DNA of 64,000 nt from Hymenolepis diminuta (lineage: Eukaryota > Platyhelminthes > Cestoda > Cyclophyllidea > Hymenolepididae): NCBI GenBank assembly GCA_900708905.1, contig CAADRB010000024.1, positions 118,333-182,332 of the forward strand. Direction: 5' to 3'. Within the stretch, counting starts at the first letter, position 1; each line of letters starts with the position of its first letter. Below the pieces are notes generated by a model. The model did not search any database. It saw nothing but the letters and a program-made list of their open reading frames with translations, and had not been told where the DNA came from. Both the position numbers and the translations under genes were made by a program. Below, piece after piece: positions 26,001 through 38,000 of this stretch.

Positions 26001-29000
26001 TTAAATAATAACTGAATTGCAGGACAGCTAGTTTCTTGAGTGGGATAGGGTTTGTGAATCTCTCTTCAGGAGCATTGTTTAGATTAGTCCTGAATATTTC
26101 CACATATTTTGAACCATTTCTGAGTGTGCAGTCATTTTAAACTCCAAATTGGAAAATATATGCAGAAACGTTGTCAGCCACTTGGAAAGTCTAAGTTGTT
26201 TGAAGTTGACTGGAATGTAGAAACATCTACCACGTTAATGTCCATAGTTTTGTTTCAACCTTATTACAATTTTCTTTCTGTTAATAGAGAACTTGCATTT
26301 GTTCTAAAGACATTCACAAAGTTTGATTGTTAGATGATTCCTCTGATTGTTTTGTTCCCTTTCGTAAATTGCTGCCTTGAATTCGTTTGCAATGAGTCGT
26401 CACCGTTAAAAAGTATGTTCACCCACACTGTTATTCAGAACCCAAAGAGAAAACGGAAGACCTAACCGGACCAAACATTTATTGACAGAATTTAAAAGAC
26501 TATTTACACTACTGTAGAGTCGGAATTGACTAGAGGATGTTGGGCCAGTCATTAACAGCTATTAGACTCCACGTCTGGAGGTAGAATATGATTGGTCAGA
26601 TAACGAACCAATCGGTGAACAGTAGTTGACCTTGTCATTGCATTGCAGTTTCTATTTGACCATTTAAACATTTATGTAATATTTGGAAAAATTAACAATA
26701 ACGTATAAAAATCAATGTTTTTTTCTTAGATAAAGCTGAATATTTTTTATTACCTTTAGCGATTTTTCATCTTTAGCACCAGATCCACGACGTTGGGTGG
26801 TTTTGCCTTGAACATCGTCGCCTTTAACGGTGGGGGCTTTGCCCTCTCCAGATACATTGGCTTTTGAAATGGAGGACTTTTGTTCAGCAGGTGAGGTAGT
26901 TGAGACTGCCTTAGATTTACGCTGAGTGAAACGGACTTCGTGTAGGTTAGTTCCCAACTTTCGTTCCATTTCCTCAATGGGTAGAAGATACCTAAAGAGA
27001 AGGAAGGCTTACATAACAATATAGAGATCATAAGACCGAGTCTTTCAATTATGGCAATAACATCAACCGAGAGTTGAATTTCTCATCCCAGAGTCTTTAT
27101 GATGTCCTCCTTTAACAAAAGATGTAAATGTGCGCAGGTGACTGTATTGTGATTTGATCAGTGACATCATTAGATCGATATTCCAGTCGATATACATTCA
27201 ATGATGTGGATGACAAACCGCACTGGTAGAGAAGCGGTAGAATACAAGCTTCTCATTAGAACGATTACAGGGTAGTGATACCTGTGCATAGATCTGCTCG
27301 ATCAATGTACTGCACGTCTAGCACTGCCACACATAACTATCGACAGCTCACCAATGAGCAAAGAGCGCGAAGTCAGTCGACCACCCTATCGTGCCTCATT
27401 TCGCTTGTTGATCACAATCCAGATTGTCCCCGCTCAGTATCGATGCTTTCTCTCTCTTCCCAATTCCTCACTCAACTTCTTTCACCTTTCTTTCCTCGTT
27501 CATCTCATCTTTGGTTCCACCTAACTATTGGTCATCTCACTCGGGAAAGGCCCTCGTATCCTCCTAGCTTTTAGAGGCTCATTAACTCTATGAAGGCATA
27601 TTTGGACCAATTTAGTCTGGCTGCTAAAGTTACTTTACTTTGGAATTAAGACTGCATTAGCGGCCCCTTTACCCCAAGTCACGTATTATCAACACAGCTT
27701 ACCAGTACCAGCTTAATGATTTGTAATTGAATATAGGAAATTCCAGATGTGGGCTGACAGGCCACATTACAAATGGTTGCAAATATATGATCACAGAATA
27801 AGATATATGAATACAAAGCGAAATATTTGCGGTCAACAGCCGTTAAACTGAAGTCCAATTGGCCTAAGAGATTCAAAGGTTACAAGCACAACCGATTTTA
27901 AGAAAGAAACGGGACAACTCGATACTCACTCTCTAAATAAATATTTTTTCAAGTTTAAAAATTCTCAAATTATCTCGATTAAATATATCACTGCCAGTGA
28001 TACATCTGATTATCTAAAATTTGTGATTGCATATCGATCAAACAGATTCAACGCCATTTAATGGGTATTGAAGTACCATTCACTATATTTGTGGCAGTTT
28101 TCCGATTTGATAAAAAGTTAATGTTTTTGCTTAAACTTATGCGAAAAAAACCCCCAAAAAAGTCATTTTTGTACCCAACTTGAATAGACGTATTTAGGTA
28201 TTCTTTAACCTCCTGACATTGGGGTTGACAATTTAACAGCCAGACGAAAGGGTCTAAAAAAGCATAGAATTCGCCGTTAGTAGCTCAATACCGAAGACAT
28301 TCTTAGATCCGCGACAAAATATTATTGGAGAAGGGAACAAACATTAAAATGAGACAAGAACTTACTTTTTGTACGCTGTTTGGAGGCTCTTTGGTCCAGC
28401 GGAAAAGCCAGGAGGAAGATCCATTTCAGAGTAAACTGCAGGCCATTTCATTTGGGTACTTACGCGATGAAAACCTCCCAACCTATGCACTTTCTGCAGT
28501 GGAGTATAAAAATCACGGTAATAAAAAAAACTAAAAGAATACAAGTAAATCTGATCAATTTCTGCATACCCTGAAGAGTTTATACAAATCCAAATCCTTA
28601 TTAGCGATACTAGGGGCTTTATTAATCGGCGTTCTCCTTTGATCCATAATATTATACAAATTTGCAATCCATATATCCCTCTTTTCAAAAAATTTCTTGG
28701 AGCCAGTATCACTGCTATCACTGCTTTCACCTGCCTCGTCGTCAGAAGTACTGTCATTTCTCCCCTCGCTGTTTTCATCATCCCCACTCTCTGTTGCTTG
28801 TGAAGAGAACGAAGAATAAACTGTGGAATCTTTTCTCTGCCGACGAGCACGTTTAGCGGGCTTAGAACGTGCCTGGCATTTTCGTTTTACCACTGGGCGG
28901 GACGCATTTTCTTCCTCTTCACTGGCTGCGGAGTCAGCGCCAGACTCCGATTCAGAGGATAATTCATCAGTTGGGGTGTGATCCGAGGCGGAGGATGAAG

Positions 29001-32000
29001 ATTCGGGTCTTTGACGGCGTTTTCGACGACTGATCGCCACCTTCTTTTTCTTTTGATTTCCACGAGATTTTGGACGATCTCCAGAATCTTCATCAGAGGT
29101 AGCTAAAAGAACAAAGGTAATATTATCACAAATGAGATAGTCAACATTCTAGATAAGGACCAATTCTTCACAATTGTGATGTAAGTCTCGAAACGGCACA
29201 AATTTTATAGGTTTTCCCTAATTACTACACTCTTAGATGGCAGCTGAATAAACACCTCCTTTTATGGTAGATTTGGAGGCTGTTATTGAACCGATCAAAG
29301 GTCACATTTTCGATATTAATAATTATGAATTCAAAGAACATCATCACCTTAATCCTGTTCAGGAAAGCATTTTACAAAACGTAAGCCATAAAATCACCCT
29401 TGTGATGGACAACAGTGCACAAGGTCAATTCTTCGCGAACCAGTAAAAAATTAAGAGAAGAACTTTAAATAAACACAGAGCTTTGAAAAAGGCCGTTGAA
29501 GCATAACTTACAAAACCAATTGGATGATTCGGAACGATGTGGATTAGCTGAAAAAGAAGAATGAATAATCCAAGAAATAAATGGCCCAAAAGCAATTCTG
29601 CTCCTCAATTGGTGGCATTTTGACCTTTAACAAGATAACAAAAAAAGGACAACTAGTGCGTTATAACTGGAATGAGATTGAATGAGGAAGGTAATGCTCA
29701 TCAGAGAAGAAGAATAATATGTTATAACCCATTTGCAATTAAATTAGCATTAACAATCAACAACAATAAGAATCTATACTTAAGGAAACAAACAAGTGGG
29801 TCAAGAATCCAGAGCAAATAATTTTGCTGGCCAGATTTAAAGCTTTAATAAAAACTAGAGGCCCAAAAGTCGTAAACGAAAAAACTAAAACAAGCAAAGC
29901 TTACTCATCGGCTCTGTAGAGGCTGGAGACGAGAGGGCTAAAACAACGATTAGAGCTCTATCATTCGGCGGGAATCGTAAAGCCTCAGAGCGTTCGTTCT
30001 TTTTTCGTAATGGATAATACACCTCTAACAGATCATCATCTCTATAAAAGATACTACTGATGATTCAACCAACAAGTCAGCAGTTACTTCTTCACTAAGC
30101 GAAAACCTGCTCACTATCTACTGAGAGTCTAGCAGTTTGTAGATTAAAACAGTAAAAACTCTAGTAAGCAATAAAAAGGGACGACGGTGATATGAAAGTG
30201 CACTCTGAAACTGACCCAAACCAAAACCCACACAATTACTTCGTTTTGAGCTACCTAACCTTACACTCGAGTCTTGTGTGCACTGAAAACAAAAATGAAC
30301 AGAAAAAAATAGTGAAACATACTATCAGAATTCCAATGAGGTCCAAGAAGACTTTCGATATCCGTGTTCCAAACGTGAGGCAGTTCCTGGCGATCGATCC
30401 AGAGAAGCGCCTTCTCAAAAGGCACTCTCAAACTTGGATTTTGCTTGGCCAATTCAACTGCCTTAGACCGATTCAATAGAGTCAAGCAATTCTTTGGAAC
30501 AGCATAACTACAACAAAAGAGGAAAATTACAAAAAGGAAAAAATATCCTTTAACTCATAATGTAAATACATTTTTTTTATTTATGCAAGGAACAGTCACT
30601 TAATCTAGAGCCCTTAAATCCAGGTTTTAAGAAATCCCTAGCAGTAATCAATGTGCATGTCTGACAAGTCAGAGGTCACGATGACGACGTCAATTAATGC
30701 ATACCTAGCGGTGTGGGTGACCAACCACCCTGGTTGGGTTCCACCAACAAGAGGTGATAGAATATGAGTTTCTTATAATATTTGCTGCAAGATATCTTCA
30801 AATTACCCAAGTCAAGTGTTTTAAACACCTTCATAAAGGGCTTGGGAAGGCTTCAACAATTAATCTTAAAACAGTCAACATTCACGTGAAGACTTTTGCA
30901 TAAATATATGAGTGATGACGCTCAGTAAATACATACACGGAAACAATTCTTAATCACTGTACTGCCCTACCTATTTCACCAGTGCTACTAATGTACACTA
31001 CTCCAACTTGATGAGAAAACTGTGTGAAATAGTCACCAACATGTGCCGATTTTGGAGAGGGGCATTTAAAGACTAATTCACCCAGTCAAACGACAATCAA
31101 GCACACCCGTTTTTTTTATTTCGCTTACTAAGGTGATAAGAAGGGACGAACCAAATAGGTAATTAACTAATTACTTTTTCAGGATCCTTATTCTCTTCTC
31201 TCCTTACGTATAATTTCACACAGACCATCAGTGGCGCAGTGGCTACCGTATACATCCGCCCAGTTTGAGATCACGGGTTCGATGACCACCGGTGCACATC
31301 CAGTGAATGGCTAACTGCACTGGGTAAGTCTAGACAATAAAGTGGGGAAGAGATAGTAGAATTCGAGCTTCTTCTCAGAGTCACTAATTTTGCCCATCTA
31401 AAATAAGCTTTGGAATATTAAATGGGCTCGGGAACTATTGCTATTGCCACCGACCAAACAAATCAATATCGAAGCCACAATATTATATGCAGTTTCAATA
31501 ATGTAATACCGAGCTAAGTAAGAAACTACAGACGAATGTTTGAGTATAAATCGAAAGTTAATAAAACCACTCGTAACATGTACTCATCTCATGTTCTTTT
31601 TTTAGAAAGAAACGTATGAATAAATAGATTTGATATTGAAAATAAGGAAAGCTATATAGATTCTCCCCAAAAATGAAGGGTTAAACATTGAAACTCAGTT
31701 TTAATAAATTATACAGAAAGAACAATAGAGATTGATAGCAATTCTCTTCACAGAAAACTTTGTGCACTTCGTATATGAAAATTTCATAACTTAGCACTTC
31801 ACATTCACTTGTCTTCTAGGCTCATAGGGAATCGATTTACACTTTAAATACTTCTAAATGGACTTACAATCTGTTTTCACGGAAGGATTTCACCAAGAAC
31901 ACAGCAGACGATCCAGCTCCAGATTTGAGATCAGTAGATGGTTGAGCAGAAGGAAGAACCACTAAACCGGGTGTGTAGCGTCGTCTCGTCCCTCCTGTAG

Positions 32001-35000
32001 ATGTCACAGATGTATCACCAGTCGAGGCTGAGAGCAGTGAAGAGTCATCTAGACAAAACAAAATTAAATCAATGAAATTCATAAGAATCTCAATAATTAC
32101 TAAACAGGAGCTCACTTTCCAATTGCATTAAAAAGCGGATTAAACCCTTAATTATTAGAAATGGGAATAGATTTTGAAACATTAAAGCCCATTCTCCACG
32201 AATTTTTAACAATAGTGAATTAGCACCATGGAGCCGTTTTAAAAACAAAACTTTTATTTACCAAATACAATCAATGCGCATGACCATTGTGCACATTGAG
32301 TGTGCACCGATGGGCACTGAAATCGTTGTCTCCAACATATCAGATACCTATTGGCTAGAACCATAACTTTCAATGCTTCACATTGTTCAGAAAGCGAAGG
32401 TTTAATTGTGTTCAATATATTTTCGCTCATTCCATGGTAGGCGACAGAAAATAGACCATAATGCATTGCAGGTCTGGCAGAAGTTTCTAGAAATCACATC
32501 ATCAGGTACCTATCAATCTTTAAGATACTAAGATTGCTCACTTCATAGAATGAATTCTAAATGTATTTCATACACACCACTTTCAAGATATCATTCGGCA
32601 GTTCACATATCCTTAATGGATTAAATTTAACCAAACTTCAATTGTCCTCCAGCTGTTAGTATATTTAATAAGAAAAATATCTTGTTCAACTCCGCCTAAC
32701 ACCAAACACCACGAATCTCGGAATGGTAATAATCAAACTTACTTTTCAGTGCGATGGGCATATCAATCATAACGACTTCACCGAGGTAAGAACGATAATT
32801 CGAGTCTATTGCACTACCATTATCATCTTCATCTGTCGGCATCTTTGCGTCGGCAGAAACAGTAGCGATGCTTGACTTTCTTCGCTGACCCATCCCAGTC
32901 TTTTTGCCCTTCCTGGCAGTACTAGTTGTTGGTTCTTCATCAATTTGAGAATTGGTCCCAGCCACTGTCGTGTCTTCTTCCTCTTCATCTTGGGAATTTT
33001 CTTCCTCTGCAACATCTTTAAGATGTCGGCGCGGTTCACTCTCTTCGCGCCCGTCTTCGTCTTCTTGGCTTGATCTGTTAGGAAAAGAAACGATTAAAGG
33101 AAACTTGAACGTCCTATCTGAAGTGACCTACGATAGGGTGGATAGTAGCACGAATATTTCGGGATGTTACTGAGGTAATAAATATGACATCCACACAAGC
33201 GATATTCTAAGAAGAGAGCATGATTACAGACATGCAAAGCTCTGGAATGCTACGAATTCCAGATTATTCCATGCCTGCAAAATCGGAGTAGGATATCTAA
33301 ACAGGCCATAAGACAAAGCTAACGTTGTCTAAGTTCATTTTAATAAGAGCAAAAAATATTAACGTCGACTTTAAGAAAACAAGAGAAACATAACTGGATA
33401 ATCCCATCAATTAACAGTACAGTGTATTATATGCTTATGTACACCCTTTCCTCGAGCTTTACGACTCTCCGAAACTGATTCTCATGTATATCTAAATTAC
33501 TACCATTGCATTGCCAATCTTGGGATGCTTAATTCCCTGATACGACCTGAAGCTCCTTGAGAGGACTGGCATGCGTTCTAAAGCGATCTATATGTGACAT
33601 TTGAGTTAGGAGTCCTATGATCCTTCAGAAAGTTTAAGAAGTACCTGTAAACATAAGCCGACACAGCACCACTACCTTCACTTCATCTCACCACCACAAC
33701 AACCTACAGGCCACTTTAAACCTCTGGTTCTTTCTTCTCACTCTTCTACCAAAAACCTGCCTGCCAAAAATGCCTTGTGTTAGTGGAAATTGATAGTTAG
33801 GAGCCAAAATCGAAAGCCTAACCGTTAACCACTCATAAACTGGTAAATTTTAAACCTTTTCTACTGCAGTGACGCCTCTACTATCTCAGAGATCTCTTTC
33901 AATCAATCACTTATCTGCTGCTGGGTACCCCTATCACATGTCGACGTGAGGCAACAAAGACGTATAGTGAGAGTTTACATTAGAAATGAAAATAGGGGAA
34001 AAAAAATACATCCGTATCCACAAACATAAGTGCTGAATGGTTGTAGAGATGGGGAAGCAAAATTACGATTTTAATTAACTAATGAGAGTATCAATACTAA
34101 CTAGAATAATTGCAAGATAAGGACGTAGTATCAAAACTGCCAAATCTACCTTACAAACTTACCTTTTCGGCCGTCTATTCTTGGTAAGTCTAAGTAAAAT
34201 GGTGACCAAAACGAAATCAATAACGTCGATATTCATACTTCTTCCCACTGTTCACCACAAAGAGAACACAATTAAATAAAGCGTTAGAAATGCTTCTTGA
34301 TGAACAGTGTGAAGCAATCAGAGAAAACATTTAAGTAGCAAAAAGGAAATATGTCTTCTATAAACAGTAGCAAAACTGTGAAGATCTAATCCTAAACACA
34401 AGTGAGCGAATTTGTACATCTAATTTCGACAGGTCCATCAGGCGAACTATGAAAAAACTAGGCTTGAGATGACACTAACAAAACTATCATTTCAAAGTTT
34501 TGGTATAAAAATTAATCATGTTTCTCCAAGAATAAGTGAATTAACAATTGTTAATCACTCATAAAATTTGCATATTTGTTAAAATGTGCTAAATTGCAAG
34601 GTCGTTGCATTGCAGAATTTTGAAGGATAATTAGGTTATAACAATAAGAAGTAAGAGAACTCACTTCTTCGTCTATGTCAAGGTTAGAAGGGACGATTAT
34701 AAAAATACTACACTTAAAATGACAGTTTTAGACAGGGTGAATTCCCTCATATTTAACAATCCATCGTAAGGTGAACGCTAACACTATTATCAACATTCAA
34801 TAAAACAAAGAAATGTTGACCTATATTGATATAATGGTGAGAATACTACTCAGGATAGCGGTTAAAAAGTTAGGCGAATATAAGTTCAATTATAATAGAG
34901 AATACCCAACAGAACTACACTATGAAAGAGATATTAGAAAAAAGCACTTATAACAATTTGATCAGACAACCGGACTTACTTTTTCGGTTGTTTACTTTTT

Positions 35001-38000
35001 CTGATAGTAGGTCTAAGTTAAAAAAGATGTATGTAGTATTAATCTTGAAATCCATAAAAATAATATAAAAAGAATTGAAGAGCTATTTTCTACACTCATC
35101 ATATTTTGATATTCTCCCCATTTGAAAAGAATTTTTCGTCCTGTATGTTAAACTAGGAGTATGTACTAGAAACTCCTCCATGTTTATGACTAAAAAATAC
35201 AGACAAGAGATCCCAAAGCACAGCCCTTTTAGTATCTTACTTGAATAGACGTACTCAAGCACTTCCCAATCCCTTGACTTCGGAGTACGATGTGAATGGA
35301 AATTAGTGGCATGGAATGGTTAGGGTGTTTAACCATCTTAGGTTTTACGATTACTGACTTAATACTGGGGTCAACCTAGAAGCAATAGAAAGCTCTAACC
35401 TTTTACTACAACAGACTCATTTTGGACAAAGAAGTAACGTCCTAAAGTCAATCTAATGAGAAAATCCCATTCTACTAACTATTTAATGACTAGTGTTACC
35501 AGTATGGTTAACCACAATATGCGCCAATGGTTGACAGCAAATGTATACGTTGACTACTCTGCCACCATCAAAGAAATAGAAGCCCAACTTTGTTAAAAAA
35601 ATATCAATTACCAAGAAGTTTTTAAGGCGAATGAAGACGAAACTTAGTTACCTAATTACATCGAGTAAAAACTATACTTGAGAGCGAATATCAAAGCTAT
35701 TATATTTCTGACTAATCGACTTACCCTTTTCGCTTCTTGACTTTCCTAAGTGATAAATAAAAAATTATTGATTCATATAAGTTTTATTTTAAAATTTCCA
35801 TAGAATTAAAACTATGGTTGACAAACCAACCTGACGATGGTCGATAGGAAAACAACTTCGGGTTATTATCCAAGAGAAAATAATAAATGAACAAATAAGC
35901 TCAAAAGAACAGAAAATTCGAAATCAAGGTGATGTGACTATATACGATTTCCTAACTTCGCATTTTAAAAGCAATCAATGAAAGTTTCTATAATCCTAAT
36001 ATTAAAAATGATAATTTCAACTTGACAAAGGGAAGTGGAAACTTACTGATATCTTCGATTGGGATCAATAACAGGTTGTTTGAACTGTTCTGGATTGGTA
36101 AGAGGAAGACGATCCAGAGTTTCACTTTCCTTAAAGTGGCGTTCACCCTTCATTACTAATTGTGTTCTCTTGAGACTGCGTCTGTCTCCATCGTCAAAAA
36201 CTGAAAGAAAATGCAAGGGATTAATGATGGATTTGGGAAAAAAATAGACACAAGCTCACCAGATTAATAGATGTAAGTTTAACACATTTCATGTCAACAA
36301 AGGATTAATCAGGGTGCTACTAAATTCAGCAGCCGTTTTGGAAGTTGATTTCCGTAAAATTCTACATGCGTAACAATGAAGATGGGAATGCAATCTCAGA
36401 TGGAAAAATAGAACTGATTTGTAAAATATTTGACAATGAATATACAACTTAATGCAGTGCAAATATTCTTAAACCAACCCAAAATAAATCTCTAACTGGA
36501 AATACCTCAAATACTTTGAGTGTTTGGGGATCAAAGTAACATCAATCAAAAGTAGGAAAGAAATGGACAAAAATGTTATAAAATAAGTCTTATTTTCAGA
36601 GGACAGATATCAATATAACTTTTAAATGAATAAATTCCAAGATCCTCATACTTTTGATAAGGAAAAAAAATTTCTAATGGAATATTCTTAACCAGATGAA
36701 CTGACATAAAAATAGTCAACACTCATTTCATGGTTGAATGCATTTTATATAACAAATTAGTACAGATTTAAGTCGCGAAAACAGCCCAAACGACACGATT
36801 TATTTCACTTTTTAGGTGAAATTAAATGCAATGGTAAAGCATGCATTTACATGACAAATAGAGGTATCCTTCCTTTCTTCAAGGAAAAAAACCGTCAGAT
36901 ATTAGGACCTTAAAAAGCCAAATAATTAAAAAAGAAATGACAATATATGGACGAATAATGTTATTGTCAATATTAATGCAGTAGTGGTAATTAGTCTGGA
37001 CTAATGAAAAATCAGATGACACAAATTCAGAAAAAAGCACAAGTTTTTCTGAATTTGGTGGACAAAGTATCACTTTCTCTCAGAACCAAACGTAGCTAGC
37101 AAACTTTCACAAATGCTCTCAGCTATTTGCAACACGACAACAACAAATAATGAACCTAAGGTGATGAATGTTTTGCAAAATTACCAAATATTCGTAAGGG
37201 AAATATAGTGGTGATGGAGAAATACTGGCTACTACTCGAATTCTGTCAGTTTAAAAAGACTTCTAGTGGGATAGAAGCCTGTAAAAAAAGACAATACAAC
37301 CATTCGTCTACTATTTAAAACTGCCGGACATGTGCTTTCATTTAACTATTCCAAATTCAAATTGAGCCACGAGTTAAAGATAAAGCGTTTCCATGAATAT
37401 GATCAGAAAGGTTACAACTCAAGGTCGAATAACATCAAAACGCGCAAAGATGATCGAAAAATTTTGCAGATCATTCTCTTCAACGTACAAGAGTTTGAAA
37501 AATATGCAAACTTTTGTCTAACTGGGACCTTTGATAATGACATTTGAGCAAACGGATTAATTATTATAAGTATTCCCCTAATTATAGTTTACTCAAAGTG
37601 AACAGAGCTCCACTATGTTCAATTCATTTAAATTTGTGCCATTCACTAGTTTCCTCGATAAGACGAAATTCAGTGGAGACAAAATGCAGCTTTTGCCAAC
37701 CACCAGCTCTGCAAGTCTTAGGACGGGAGTGACATCCCCACCTAATCTTTTGAAACTGGTAGACCTTCCTTTACTATCAGACGACTGTAAATTGGACTGT
37801 GAGATGTTGGCTTATGAAGACGCAGAAAAATGAAAACTTTTGTACTTGAGAACCAACATCCACTACTCCCATGCAGACGTATTTAGAGCTTAACTTCAAT
37901 TGGAAAATCACAACAGCGGTTATGCAAAATAGCTGGTTTTAAAACAGATCCACAATTCGTTTCTCTACCCCCAGTAAATTTCATGTTGAAGGTTATACAC

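Noticed and set aside
27150..27290. Fifth SINE copy
   Set aside because: Only the tagaatacaagcttct block resembles the family; head, B box and tail are not convincing.
29264..29446. Plus-strand 60-codon frame in an ARID4 intron
   Set aside because: Reads fairly protein-like but is short, lies within an intron on the opposite strand and matches nothing known to me.
34640..34700. Possible fourth ARID4 microexon (atag-acgaagaa-GTGAGT, minus strand)
   Set aside because: Only eight bases long and would break the frame, unlike the three accepted microexons.
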